Assembly (NCBI RefSeq): GCF_002013465.1
Contig: NZ_MAFC01000029.1
Location: forward strand, 1-64,000
Length of the DNA: 64,000 bases
DNA from: Mycobacterium sp. D16R12
GTDB lineage: Bacteria > Actinomycetota > Actinomycetes > Mycobacteriales > Mycobacteriaceae
Reading direction: 5' to 3'
Part shown: positions 15,792 through 24,706 of the stretch, in pieces
Numbering within the stretch: the stretch's first letter is position 1
Layout: every line of letters begins with the position of its first letter
Translations under genes and position numbers: made by a program
Notes under the pieces: model-generated
The model's database searches: none
Told to the model about the DNA's origin: nothing
The model's input: the letters and a program-made list of their open reading frames with translations, nothing else

Positions 15792-17051
15792 ATGCGCGTC
15801 CTTGTCATTGGGTCCGGTGGCCGTGAACACGCTCTGTTGATCGCCCTCAGGCGTGACCCGAACGTCGACTATCTGGCGATAGCCCCGGGCAATGCGGGCA
15901 CCGCAGCCGTGGCCGAACAGCATGCCGTCGACATCGGCTCCGGAGCAGAGGTCGTGGCCTTGGCCACCAAGCTGAACATCGACCTCGTCGTCATCGGCCC
16001 CGAGGTGCCGTTGGTGCTCGGCGTTGGTGACGCTGTCCGTGCGGCGGGTGTCGCGTGCTTCGGCCCATCAGCGGACGCCGCGCGCATCGAGGGTTCCAAG
16101 GCGTTCGCCAAGGATGTCATGGCCGCCGCGGGCGTGCGCACCGCACGCAGTGAAATCGTCGACAACCCAGCGCATCTGGATGCCGCACTGGACCGATTCG
16201 CGAGCGAGCCGGCCTGGGTGGTCAAGGATGACGGGCTGGCGGCGGGCAAGGGTGTGGTGGTCACCGATGATCGCGCCGCGGCTCGTGCCCACGCCGCGAG
16301 CCTGCTCGATGACGGGCATCCGGTGCTGCTGGAGTCGTTCCTGGACGGGCCCGAGGTCTCGCTGCTGTGCATTGTCGACGGAGAGACGGTGGTGCCGCTG
16401 CTGCCGGCCCAGGACCACAAGCGGGTTGGCGACGGCGACACCGGCCCGAACACCGGTGGCATGGGCGCCTACAGTCCGCTGCCTTGGCTGCCCGATGAGA
16501 CCGTCACCGAGATCGTTGACACCATCGTCAAACCCGTTGCCGCTGAGCTTGTTAAGCGCGGCAGCACGTTTACCGGGGTGCTATACGCGGGGCTCGCGAT
16601 CACTTCGACCGGCCCCTCCGTCGTCGAATTCAACTGCCGCTTCGGCGATCCCGAGACGCAGGCGGTGCTTGCGCTCCTGGAATCGCCGCTGGGGCAGCTT
16701 TTGCACGCCGCCGCGACGGGTACTCTCCACGACTTCGGCTCGCTGCGTTGGCAACCCGGCAGTGCCGTCACTGTGGTGCTGGCCGCCGAGAACTATCCGT
16801 TGCGTCCGCGTACTGGCGACGTGATCACCGGCTCTGAGGCCGAGGGTGTGCTGCACGCCGGGACGGTCCGTCGGGAGGACGGTGCCGTCGTATCCTCTGG
16901 TGGCCGCGTGCTGTCGATTGTGGGTACCGGCGCGGACCTGCAGGGCGCACGCGCGGACGCCTACGCCAAAATCGAGGCAATACGCCTGCCGGGCAGTCAC
17001 TTCCGCAGTGACATCGGACTGGCTGCTGCCGAGGGGCGCATCAGCGTCTAG
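15792..17051 (+). CDS. purD: Phosphoribosylamine-glycine ligase (GAR synthetase)
   Basis: A 419-residue cytosolic ATP-grasp enzyme that joins glycine to phosphoribosylamine, second step of IMP synthesis. It opens with MRVLVIGSGGREHALLIAL (N-domain phosphate-binding loop), followed by GPEVPL, the ATP-grasp core KDDGLAAGKGVVV, the signature QDHKRVGDGDTGPNTGGMGAY, and the metal-binding EFNCRFGDPETQ. Length matches the family. No Shine-Dalgarno is present and the -10-like hexamer abuts the start, so it is probably leaderless. It stands alone, with a small anchored protein gene 10 bases downstream. Confidence 0.97.
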   Translation: MRVLVIGSGGREHALLIALRRDPNVDYLAIAPGNAGTAAVAEQHAVDIGSGAEVVALATKLNIDLVVIGPEVPLVLGVGDAVRAAGVACFGPSADAARIEGSKAFAKDVMAAAGVRTARSEIVDNPAHLDAALDRFASEPAWVVKDDGLAAGKGVVVTDDRAAARAHAASLLDDGHPVLLESFLDGPEVSLLCIVDGETVVPLLPAQDHKRVGDGDTGPNTGGMGAYSPLPWLPDETVTEIVDTIVKPVAAELVKRGSTFTGVLYAGLAITSTGPSVVEFNCRFGDPETQAVLALLESPLGQLLHAAATGTLHDFGSLRWQPGSAVTVVLAAENYPLRPRTGDVITGSEAEGVLHAGTVRREDGAVVSSGGRVLSIVGTGADLQGARADAYAKIEAIRLPGSHFRSDIGLAAAEGRISV

Positions 17052-17061
17052 GGCCAGGCAG

Positions 17062-17682
17062 ATGCGATACCGGTGGGTCATCATGGGGGTGGCCGTAGTT
17101 CTCGTCGCCCTCGTGCTGCTGGGGGTGAGCTGGAGGTCGAACAAGTCACAAGCAGTACCGGCGCCTGACGTCCATGAACTGTCTTTGTGTACAGCCTTTC
17201 TCGCCGTCAGTGAGCGTGCTGCACCCGAATACGACGACTTCTCGAAAGTGACGAAGGGTCGCACGTGGTCGTGGCAGGACGAGCGGATCGGACCTGCCGC
17301 CTCGGCATTCAGCCAAGCATTGCGGCGTGAGGCGGAAGCATTGCGGGTGTTGATGCCAGATGGTCATGCCGACCATGGACTGACGCTGGAGGCGGACATT
17401 CGTGGGATGGCGGAGGACGATGTGGTGCTCGCCAACAAGCTGGCCCGGCGTGACGGCCTGCTATCGATCGACGCGCTGGCCCTCCGTTACGAATTCGCTC
17501 GTCAATCGGCGGCGCGTTCTTGTGAAACGACCCGCGAGTTTGACGGCCTCAGGCAGAAGGAAGTGCGTCAGTGCGAGGATCGACGGTCGGGTTCGATTGC
17601 CAACTGGTGGACCGTCCGTTGTGTTCAAGAACCCAGGGAACCCTCGACGACCTTCGAGATCCCCCCGAATCCGGGACTCTAG
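17062..17682 (+). CDS. Membrane-anchored hypothetical protein
   Basis: A 206-residue protein with one N-terminal transmembrane segment (RWVIMGVAVVLVALVLLGVSW) followed by an extracytoplasmic region of about 175 residues with four or so cysteines, including a C-terminal pair that could form disulphides. No domain is recognised. The ATG at 17062 lies 10 bases after purD, so it may be transcribed with it. Its stop shares CTAG with the stop of the convergent esterase gene. The resemblance to other mycobacterial Mce-associated-like anchored proteins is only in layout. Confidence 0.6.
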   Translation: MRYRWVIMGVAVVLVALVLLGVSWRSNKSQAVPAPDVHELSLCTAFLAVSERAAPEYDDFSKVTKGRTWSWQDERIGPAASAFSQALRREAEALRVLMPDGHADHGLTLEADIRGMAEDDVVLANKLARRDGLLSIDALALRYEFARQSAARSCETTREFDGLRQKEVRQCEDRRSGSIANWWTVRCVQEPREPSTTFEIPPNPGL

Positions 17683-18488
17683 GCGGCCAGGATCGGCGCG
17701 ATCCAGCCCAATGCCTGCGGGACCTGAGATAACCAATACCCGCCCTCGTGCGCGCCCGGACCGAACTCGCCGGCAGGCGGTGCCGCCAGCTGTTCGGCGA
17801 AAACCTTACTGGCCGTAAAGAACCTGTCGTCATAACCGGACGACACCCACACCGGCATCCCGTTGAGCTGGGGTCGCCCGAAAACCGAGTTCTCTTCCCA
17901 GTTTTCCTCGTTGTCGAAGGCATCGGCCGTGGCCTCGGGGTAGGACAGCCATATCGACGGGCTCACCGCGGCGACGGCGGCCGTCCTGGGCCCGCCCAGG
18001 CGAGCGCCATTGAGCAACGCGCCGTAGCCACCCGCGGACCATCCCATGAAGGCGACGCGGGAGACATCCAGCCCTTCCTGTTCGGCGAGCATCGGCAGGA
18101 ATTCGTCGATGATCATCGAGCCCGGGTCATCGCCGTTCTGGTGCGGATGCCAGTAGCTGTTGCCACCGTCGATCGCGGCCACCGCGAAGGGCGGGGCCCC
18201 CGCCGCGACCAGATCCCCGAGCATCCGTTCGTAACCCCAGTAGATCGTCCGCTCCGCGTTTTCGTCGCGGCCGTGCAACATGATCACCGGACGCACCGGC
18301 CAGTCGACTCCGGGCGGTCTGGCTACCTTCCACCCGGTGCGGATGCCTCCGCGGGCTTGAGAGACAAAGGACCCGCTGGTGACATCGGCGGCGGCTCGCG
18401 CGGGTGCCGCGAGCGCCGGAAGAAGTGCAGCACCAGCCCCGAGCGTGGCACCCATCTGCAACAAGCGACGTCGGCTGATTTCGGTCAC
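17679..18488 (-). CDS. Tat-exported esterase, Rv0774c-like (first of a tandem pair)
   Basis: A 269-residue exported alpha/beta hydrolase. The N-terminus has a twin-arginine signal (SRRRLLQMGATLGAGAALLPALAAPARA). The mature part has the oxyanion-region HGRDEN, the nucleophile elbow GWSAGGYG and a late AHEGGYW with a probable catalytic His, resembling the Ag85/esterase D superfamily. Position after purD matches M. tuberculosis Rv0774c. A GTG start at 18488 is the only one that keeps the full signal peptide. The next gene upstream is a close paralogue, so a tandem duplication is evident. Confidence 0.87.
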   Translation of the reverse strand: MTEISRRRLLQMGATLGAGAALLPALAAPARAAADVTSGSFVSQARGGIRTGWKVARPPGVDWPVRPVIMLHGRDENAERTIYWGYERMLGDLVAAGAPPFAVAAIDGGNSYWHPHQNGDDPGSMIIDEFLPMLAEQEGLDVSRVAFMGWSAGGYGALLNGARLGGPRTAAVAAVSPSIWLSYPEATADAFDNEENWEENSVFGRPQLNGMPVWVSSGYDDRFFTASKVFAEQLAAPPAGEFGPGAHEGGYWLSQVPQALGWIAPILAA

Positions 18489-18609
18489 GGGATCGATGAT
18501 GCCAGCGGATGGCTAACCCGTCGAGGTCCAACCGGTCGACGAGTCTGCGCTTGGCTACGTTTTTGGCCCCGAAACCGTCGTGAAACTCAGACTCGGCAGC
18601 GCAGCGGCA

Positions 18610-19437
18610 TCACGCGGTGAGCAGCGGCGACATCCACGCCAGTTCGGCGCCGATTTGCGAGCTCCAGAAGGAGCCGTCGTGGCCACCGGGACTGAACCCG
18701 CCCGCAGGAGGGGTCGGAAGCTGGGCGATGAACTGCTTGGTGGCGCTGTAGAAGGGATCGCTGTCACCGCAGTCGATGCGCAGCGGAATGGAGTTCAGCG
18801 CGGTCAGCCCCCATACCGAGTTGGCGGCGTAGTCGTCGGGACCGTCGAAGGCGCCCGGCGCCGCAGAGCCCGAGGATGTCCACAGCGCCGGACTGACAGC
18901 GGTGATGGCGGCGGTCCGTCCCGCGCCCAGCCGTGAACCCAGGAGCATGGCGCCGTACCCGCCCATGGACCAGCCCAGAAATGCGACGCGCGAGGTGTCC
19001 AGCCCCTGCTCGGCCAGCAGCGGGATGAATTCGCTCAGCACCATGGCGCCGGAATCCTCACCCGAGGCCCGCTTGTGCCAGTAGCCACCGCCACCATCGA
19101 CGCTCACCAGGGCGAACGGCTTGGCACCCGCGGCCACGGCCTGGGCCAGCATGTTCTCCACGCCGCCCTCCATGACTCCGGCGGCCGTCTGGCCCTTGCC
19201 GTGCAGCGCGATGATGGGCCGGATGGGCCCGGTGACACCGGGCGGCCGTGCGATACGCCATTCGGTGCGGACCCCGCCGCGCGCCGCGGAGACAAACGAG
19301 CCCGCGGTGATGGCGCTGTCGGCGCGGGCCGGGAAAGCTCCCAGGCCGGGGAGAGCGGCGAGCGTGGCGCCGGCACCGGTTGCCGCGCCGAGTTTGAGTA
19401 GGGAGCGTCGGGACAGATCGCGCATGTCGACCATCAT
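18610..19437 (-). CDS. Tat-exported esterase, tandem paralogue
   Basis: A roughly 275-residue exported hydrolase, paralogous along its length to the next esterase gene. The Tat signal is SRRSLLKLGAATGAGATLAALPG, the elbow GWSMGGYG carries the nucleophile Ser, and the C-terminal GHDGSFW supplies the His. The conserved order (HGKGQT, YWHKRASGED, GWSMGG, SVWGLTALNS) matches the neighbour block by block. Start is uncertain among ATGs at 19437, 19434 and 19425. The opposite-strand aminotransferase begins about 40 bases away, so promoters lie in a short divergent gap. Confidence 0.85.
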   Translation of the reverse strand: MMVDMRDLSRRSLLKLGAATGAGATLAALPGLGAFPARADSAITAGSFVSAARGGVRTEWRIARPPGVTGPIRPIIALHGKGQTAAGVMEGGVENMLAQAVAAGAKPFALVSVDGGGGYWHKRASGEDSGAMVLSEFIPLLAEQGLDTSRVAFLGWSMGGYGAMLLGSRLGAGRTAAITAVSPALWTSSGSAAPGAFDGPDDYAANSVWGLTALNSIPLRIDCGDSDPFYSATKQFIAQLPTPPAGGFSPGGHDGSFWSSQIGAELAWMSPLLTA

Positions 19438-19480
19438 GCCGGTTCCGTCCAAATCCCAGACATTCGATAGCGTCGCAGCC

Positions 19481-20641
19481 GTGGTAGGTCTCTCGCGGCG
19501 CTCGGACGTTCCGCCGTTCTACGTCATGGATGTGCTGACGGCTGCCGCCGCGCGCCAGCGCACCCACGGGGACATGATCTCCCTGGCCGCCGGGCAGCCG
19601 TCGACAGGTGCTCCCGCGGTGGTTCTCGACGCGGTGCGCCAGGCACTCGGCACGCACGTGCTCGGATACACCGAAACACTCGGACTGCCGGAACTGCGCG
19701 ACGCGATCGCCGGGTATCACCATGAGCGTTCGGGTATCGAGGTCCAGGCGGACGACGTCGTCGTCACCACGGGATCCTCGGGTGGGTTCACGCTGCTGTT
19801 CCTCGCCGCCTTCGATGCCGGCGACACCGTCGTGATGACCCGGCCCGGATACCCCGCATACCGTAATTGTCTTGCCGCACTGGGCTGCCGGGTCGTTGAG
19901 ATCGACTGCGGCCCCCAGACGCGATACCAACCGACGGTCGCGATGTTGGAGGCAGTCCTGCAGGAGGAAGGGCGGCCACCGGCAGGTCTCATCGTCGCCA
20001 GCCCCGCCAATCCCACCGGCACCATCATCGACGCGACCGAGCTCGAGGCCCTGGCGCTCTGGTGCGAGGCCAACGGCACCCTGCTGATATCCGACGAGAT
20101 TTATCACGGACTGTCATACGGCGACCAAAAAACCTGCAGTGCATGGGAATTCAGCCGTGAAGCGGTGGTGATGGGCTCGGTGTCGAAGTACTTCTCGATG
20201 ACGGGCTGGCGGCTGGGTTGGATGCTGGTGCCGCGCCGTTACCTGCGGGCCGTCGATCGACTGTCCTCCAACTTCACCATCTGCCCGCCGGCCGTATCCC
20301 AGTACGGCGCGCTTGCCGCCTTCAGCCCTGAGGCGCGCGTCGAGCTCGACGGGCACGTGCGCCGGTACGCGGCCAGCCGGACCCTGCTCATCGACGGTCT
20401 GGCCGCGGCGGGAATCTCGAAGATCGCGCCACCCGACGGCGCTTTCTATGCGTATGCCGATATCGAGCACCTGACCGGTAATGCCGAACAATGGTGTGCG
20501 GACCTGTTGGCGCGCACGGGGGTAGCCGTCGCGCCCGGCATCGACTTCGACACCGTGCACGGTCACCACACCATCCGCCTGAGCTTCGCGGGAAGCCCAG
20601 ATGCGATCGAGGAGGCATTGGCGCGGCTCGGCCGCGGCTGA
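19481..20641 (+). CDS. PLP-dependent class I/II aminotransferase (Rv3565/AspB-like)
   Basis: A 386-residue aminotransferase. Key features are the SAGQPS-like LAAGQPSTGAP opening, TTGSSGGF cofactor loop, SPANPTGTII with the substrate/PLP Asn, SDEIYHGL with the PLP-pairing Asp, and SVSKYFSMTGWRLGW with the Schiff-base Lys. The GTG at 19481 is preferred because TAGCGT lies seven bases upstream and the protein then begins close to the PPFYVMDV block; a longer start at 19436 is possible. Sequence resembles M. tuberculosis Rv3565 as I recall it. The substrate is not settled (aspartate-type versus valine/alanine-type). Confidence 0.88.
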   Translation: MVGLSRRSDVPPFYVMDVLTAAAARQRTHGDMISLAAGQPSTGAPAVVLDAVRQALGTHVLGYTETLGLPELRDAIAGYHHERSGIEVQADDVVVTTGSSGGFTLLFLAAFDAGDTVVMTRPGYPAYRNCLAALGCRVVEIDCGPQTRYQPTVAMLEAVLQEEGRPPAGLIVASPANPTGTIIDATELEALALWCEANGTLLISDEIYHGLSYGDQKTCSAWEFSREAVVMGSVSKYFSMTGWRLGWMLVPRRYLRAVDRLSSNFTICPPAVSQYGALAAFSPEARVELDGHVRRYAASRTLLIDGLAAAGISKIAPPDGAFYAYADIEHLTGNAEQWCADLLARTGVAVAPGIDFDTVHGHHTIRLSFAGSPDAIEEALARLGRG

Positions 20642-20711
20642 TGTCGACCGCTTGCATGAGATAGCGCAAAACGCCCGTGGGGATGCGTCGCTGCTGGCAG
20701 CATGACATGAC

Positions 20712-21395
20712 GTGACGTTCAGGCAGCAGGTGGAGGTGTTCCCCGACGGGAATGCCGTGCACCGTCCGCAAGCCACCCCCAAGGGGGAGCGCAGGCGGCG
20801 TGCCCTGATCACTGCTGCCGCTGATCTGTTGCGGGACAATGGTATTGATGCGGTGCGCCACCGTGCCGTGGCGCAGCGTGCGGGCCTGCCGCTGGCCTCC
20901 ACCACGTACTACTTCTCCTCACTGGAGGACCTCATCGCACGGGCCGTCGAGCATGCGGGGGCTCACGAGCTGGAACAGATCCAGGAACGGCTGTCGTTGG
21001 TTCAGTATCGGCGCCGTGGAGCGGCCGCCACCGCCGAGGCGGTGGTGGAACTGTTGTTCGGCACGCCTGGCTTCGGCAGCGGGGAACAGCTGGTGTCCCG
21101 GTACGAGCGTGAGCTGGCATGTAGCCGCCATCCCGAACTACGCGAGGTGCAGCAGAGATTGCGGGGGCAACGCGATGACGCCGTGGCCCAGGTGGTTCGC
21201 CGGTCCGGTCGTTCCATCGACAACGACCGTGTCGCGGTGCTGATTTCGACGGTCGACGGGGCGATGGTGGGCGCGCTCACCGAGGCCGCCAGCAGTCCGC
21301 AGGCGACGGCGACGTCGATGCTGGTGGACGTCATCGACGTGCTTGCTCCCCTGGAAGCCGAACAGCTGGCAGAGTCGATTTCCTTCCCCCCATAG
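20712..21395 (+). CDS. TetR-family transcriptional regulator upstream of purB
   Basis: A 227-residue TetR regulator. The DNA-binding region includes GIDAVRHRAVAQRAGLPLASTTYYFSS, with a basic pre-segment (KGERRRR). The C-terminal ligand domain ends shortly before purB, whose promoter overlaps this gene's final codons. Position corresponds roughly to M. tuberculosis Rv0775. No obvious Shine-Dalgarno or -10 sits just before the GTG at 20712, so the exact start is uncertain. Targets are unknown. Confidence 0.85.
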   Translation: MTFRQQVEVFPDGNAVHRPQATPKGERRRRALITAAADLLRDNGIDAVRHRAVAQRAGLPLASTTYYFSSLEDLIARAVEHAGAHELEQIQERLSLVQYRRRGAAATAEAVVELLFGTPGFGSGEQLVSRYERELACSRHPELREVQQRLRGQRDDAVAQVVRRSGRSIDNDRVAVLISTVDGAMVGALTEAASSPQATATSMLVDVIDVLAPLEAEQLAESISFPP

Positions 21396-21398
21396 ACT
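21393..21398 (+). promoter_or_regulatory. purB: -10 element for leaderless purB transcript
   Basis: TAGACT six bases before the GTG at 21405, lying across the stop codon of the upstream TetR gene. Transcription is predicted to begin at the start codon. Confidence 0.6.
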
Positions 21399-21404
21399 CT
21401 AGTT

Positions 21405-22823
21405 GTGCAAATCCCTAACGTTCTGGCATCTCGGTACGCGAGCGAGGCCATAGTTCAGCTGTGGTCACCGCGGTCAAAGGTGGTGCTGGAGCGCCAGTTG
21501 TGGATCGCCGTGCTGCGCGCACAACGCGATCTTGGCATCGATGTTCCCGACGGAGTCATCGAGGACTACGAGCGGGTGGTCGAGAACGTCGACCTGGATT
21601 CGATCGCCGCGCGCGAGCGTGTCACCCGCCACGATGTGAAGGCCCGCATCGAGGAGTTCAACGCGCTCGCCGGGCACGAGCACATCCATAAGGGCATGAC
21701 GAGCCGCGACCTCACCGAAAACGTGGAGCAGCTGCAGATCCGCCGGTCGCTGGAGTACGTCCACGCCCATGGCGTCGCCGTGGTGGCGCGGCTCGCGCGT
21801 CACGCCGTGGAGTACCGGGACGTGGTGATGGCCGGGCGCAGTCACAACGTGGCGGCGCAGGCAACCACGTTGGGTAAGCGGTTCGCGTCGGCGGCCGATG
21901 AGACCCTCATCGCACTGACCCGGCTGCGGGAGCTCCTCGACCGGTATCCGCTGCGCGGGATCAAGGGCCCGATGGGTACCGGGCAGGACATGCTCGACCT
22001 CTTCGACGGAGACGTGGTCAAGTTGGCCGCGTTGGAGGACCGGGTTGCCGGGTTCTTGGGCTTCGCGAGCACCCTGACCAGTGTCGGCCAGGTGTATCCG
22101 CGCTCGCTGGACCACGATGTGGTGTCCGCACTGGTGCAGCTGGGCGCCGGCCCCTCCTCGCTGGCGCACACGATTCGCCTGATGGCCGGGCACGAGCTGG
22201 TTACCGAGGGCTTCGCGCCCGGGCAGGTGGGCAGTTCGGCGATGCCCCACAAGATGAACACGCGCAGCTGCGAACGCGTCAACGGTCTGCAGGTGATTCT
22301 GCGCGGGTATGGCTCCATGGCGGCGGAACTGGCTGGGGCGCAGTGGAATGAAGGTGATGTGTTCTGTTCGGTGGTGAGACGTGTCGCGTTGCCCGACGCC
22401 TTCTTCGCCATCGACGGGATGATTGAGACCTTCCTGACCGTGCTCGACGAGTTCGGTGCCTATCCCGCGGTGATCGACCGGGAGCTGCGTCGCTACCTGC
22501 CGTTCCTGGCGACAACCAAAGTGCTGATGGCTGCGGTGCGTGCCGGGGTCGGCCGCGAGGAAGCTCACGAAGTCATCAAGGAGCATGCCGTCGCGACGGC
22601 CCTCGCCATGCGCGAAAAAGGCGCTGAGCCAGACCTTTTGGGCTTGCTGGCCAACGATCCACGACTGCCACTGGACGCTTCGGTGCTGGAGGCCGCACTG
22701 TCGGACCGGGCCTCGTTCACCGGTGCCGCCGCAGATCAGGTCGATCGAGTGGCGGCTGTCGTCTCGGCACTTGTCGACACGTACCCCGAGGGCGCCGCTT
22801 ACAACCCGGGTGCCATCCTGTAA
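21405..22823 (+). CDS. purB: Adenylosuccinate lyase
   Basis: A 472-residue enzyme of the fumarase/aspartase superfamily that cleaves SAICAR to AICAR and adenylosuccinate to AMP. The superfamily signature GSSAMPHKMNTR is at about residues 275-285, AGRSHNVAAQATT carries the catalytic His region, and KGMTSRDLTENVEQ is the substrate-binding loop. The length is typical. The cyp126-like gene begins three bases after the stop, so the two share a transcript. A long open frame on the opposite strand is a codon-bias shadow. Confidence 0.97.
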   Translation: MQIPNVLASRYASEAIVQLWSPRSKVVLERQLWIAVLRAQRDLGIDVPDGVIEDYERVVENVDLDSIAARERVTRHDVKARIEEFNALAGHEHIHKGMTSRDLTENVEQLQIRRSLEYVHAHGVAVVARLARHAVEYRDVVMAGRSHNVAAQATTLGKRFASAADETLIALTRLRELLDRYPLRGIKGPMGTGQDMLDLFDGDVVKLAALEDRVAGFLGFASTLTSVGQVYPRSLDHDVVSALVQLGAGPSSLAHTIRLMAGHELVTEGFAPGQVGSSAMPHKMNTRSCERVNGLQVILRGYGSMAAELAGAQWNEGDVFCSVVRRVALPDAFFAIDGMIETFLTVLDEFGAYPAVIDRELRRYLPFLATTKVLMAAVRAGVGREEAHEVIKEHAVATALAMREKGAEPDLLGLLANDPRLPLDASVLEAALSDRASFTGAAADQVDRVAAVVSALVDTYPEGAAYNPGAIL

Positions 22824-22826
22824 CTC

Positions 22827-24059
22827 ATGGGCTGCGTGGCTCTCGATGGGGTGGACCTGACCGACCTGGACAACTTCGCCGGCGGGTTCCCACACGCCCT
22901 GTTCGCGAGGCATCGGCGCGAGGCGCCGGTGTATTGGCACGAACCCACCCAGAACACCCCCGATAACGAGGGTTTCTGGTCGGTGGCCACGTACGCGGAA
23001 ACCTTTGAGGTGCTGCGTGATCCGGCGATGTACTCGTCGGTGACCGGGGGCGATCGCCCGTACGGCGGCACCCTGATACAGGACCTGCCGATCGCCGGGC
23101 AGGTGCTCAACATGATGGACGATCCGCGACACCGTCAGATCCGCAAGTTGGTGAGCTCCGGTCTGACGCCACGCATGATTCAGCGAGTCGAGGACGACCT
23201 ACGGGTGCGGTGCCGGACGTTGTTGGATGCGGTGGAGCCGTCCAAGCCCTTTGACTTCCTTGTCGATATCGCCGCGGAGCTGCCCATGCAGATGATCTGC
23301 ATCCTGCTGGGAGTGCCGGAGTCGGATCGGCACTGGCTGTTCGAGGCCGTGGAGCCCAGTTTCGACTTCGGCGGTTCACGTCGCTCGCACGTCGCCAGTT
23401 CGTTGGGCGATCCGAGTTCCGGTATGTACCAATACGGTTCGGAGCTGGTTGCGTTGAAGCGCGCGGTGCCCGCCGATGACATGCTGTCGGTGGTGGCCAA
23501 CGCGACGGTCGACGATCTGCAGGCGCCCTCGCTGTCGGATGCGGAGCTGTATCTGTTCTTCTACCTGCTGTTCAGCGCCGGCGCCGAGACAACACGCAAT
23601 GCCATTGCCGGTGGACTGTTGGCGCTGCTGGACCACCCCGATGAATTCCATTTCCTGCGTGAGGATCTTGACCTGCTGCCGACGGCGATCGAGGAGATGC
23701 TGCGCTGGACTTCGCCGTCACCGTCCAAGCGCCGGACGGCGACCGCCGACGTCACGTTGGGCAGACAAGAGATTGTCGCGGGCCAGAAGGTGGTGGTCTG
23801 GGAGGGCTCGGCGAATCGAGATGCGCTGGTATTCGACCGGCCGGACGCCTTCGACATCACACGCAAACCCAATCCTCACTTGGGTTTTGGACAGGGTGTG
23901 CATTTCTGCCTCGGGGCGCATCTGGCGCGTCTGGAGCTACGGGTGGTGTTCGAGGAGCTGTTGTCACGCTTTGCGTCGCTGCGGCTGACTGAGCCGGTGG
24001 AATGGACGCGCAGTAACCGGCACACCGGCATCCGCCATCTGGTCGTCGCGGCGTCCTAA
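22827..24059 (+). CDS. cyp126: Cytochrome P450, CYP126 type
   Basis: A 410-residue soluble P450. The I-helix oxygen-binding motif is FSAGAETTRNA, the K-helix ExxR is EEMLRW, and the heme loop LGFGQGVHFCLGAHLARLE places the thiolate ligand at Cys361. Location directly after purB and before purC matches M. tuberculosis CYP126. The three-base gap to purB implies co-transcription, which raises the possibility of a nucleotide-related function, though no substrate is established. The stop overlaps the convergent Rv0779c-like gene by four bases. Confidence 0.93.
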   Translation: MGCVALDGVDLTDLDNFAGGFPHALFARHRREAPVYWHEPTQNTPDNEGFWSVATYAETFEVLRDPAMYSSVTGGDRPYGGTLIQDLPIAGQVLNMMDDPRHRQIRKLVSSGLTPRMIQRVEDDLRVRCRTLLDAVEPSKPFDFLVDIAAELPMQMICILLGVPESDRHWLFEAVEPSFDFGGSRRSHVASSLGDPSSGMYQYGSELVALKRAVPADDMLSVVANATVDDLQAPSLSDAELYLFFYLLFSAGAETTRNAIAGGLLALLDHPDEFHFLREDLDLLPTAIEEMLRWTSPSPSKRRTATADVTLGRQEIVAGQKVVVWEGSANRDALVFDRPDAFDITRKPNPHLGFGQGVHFCLGAHLARLELRVVFEELLSRFASLRLTEPVEWTRSNRHTGIRHLVVAAS

Positions 24060-24688
24060 GGCGCCGGGGTGCGCCATTCCTTCGGTGTACTGATACCCGC
24101 GGCCTTCAATTCGATGGTGGCCAGGCCGCGTATCGACGCGGTGTCCTGGGCGCGCCACGCGGCGACGGGATCGGCAGTGACCACCGCAAGTTTCTTCAGC
24201 GGCCGGTTGGCCAGCGCCCGCAGCGCCAGCAGTTGTTCACCGGCCGGGGTGGCCGCGAGCTGCACCGCCACCAGCTTGCGGCGAAAGAACCTGATCCGCA
24301 AAAAGATCCACGGCCCTGCGAAGGCAAGGATGGGTGGGGCGGCGACGGCGATCGCCAAGACGATCGCTAACCAGGTCGCGGTGGTGTCCAGGTTGTGGCC
24401 CGCTCCGGCCAGATCGGCGGCCGCCTCACTGGCCGCGCGCAGCGGTCCACCCACCTTGTCACCCACCAACGGAATCCGGTGGGCGCTGTCGCCCGCGGAG
24501 TTGAGATTGTCCGAAATGCCGTCGGCGCCGTCCTTCACCTGCCGGCCGACCTCGGCGATTGTCGAGACCGCGGCGTGCACAGCAAGCCCGACGAACACCC
24601 AGATCGTGGTCCAGATCGTGACCGCTACATCGCTGAACAGCTGGCCGAGCAACCGTCCCGGTCGGGTCGAGTAGGGCAGGAATCGCAT
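24056..24688 (-). CDS. Two-helix membrane protein, Rv0779c-like
   Basis: A 210-residue membrane protein of unknown function, positioned as Rv0779c between cyp126 and purC. Hydrophobic segments lie at about residues 19-42 and 105-130, enclosing an extracytoplasmic loop with helix-breaking Asp/Gly residues; a basic segment (RIRFFRRKLVAVQ) follows the second helix, and the C-terminal region is soluble. The start at 24688 is consistent with CATCCT seven bases upstream on this strand, which overlaps the purC -10 on the other strand. Confidence 0.8.
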   Translation of the reverse strand: MRFLPYSTRPGRLLGQLFSDVAVTIWTTIWVFVGLAVHAAVSTIAEVGRQVKDGADGISDNLNSAGDSAHRIPLVGDKVGGPLRAASEAAADLAGAGHNLDTTATWLAIVLAIAVAAPPILAFAGPWIFLRIRFFRRKLVAVQLAATPAGEQLLALRALANRPLKKLAVVTADPVAAWRAQDTASIRGLATIELKAAGISTPKEWRTPAP

Positions 24689-24694
24689 GAATCG

Positions 24695-24700
24695 TAGGAT
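24695..24700 (+). promoter_or_regulatory. purC: -10 element for leaderless purC transcript, overlapping a divergent -10
   Basis: TAGGAT six bases before the purC ATG. The complementary strand at 24696-24701 reads CATCCT, seven bases before the start of the divergent membrane-protein gene, so both directions may share the same melted region. Confidence 0.55.
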
Positions 24701-24706
24701 GGCACG

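Noticed and set aside
19121..19480. Long N-terminal extension of the aminotransferase
   Set aside because: It overlaps the exported esterase antisense; the GTG at 19481 has a -10 hexamer seven bases upstream and begins at the conserved domain.
21474..23132. A 552-codon open frame on the minus strand opposite purB and cyp126
   Set aside because: It mirrors the codon bias of purB and encodes His/Arg/Gly-rich sequence without motifs; purB on the plus strand is unambiguous.
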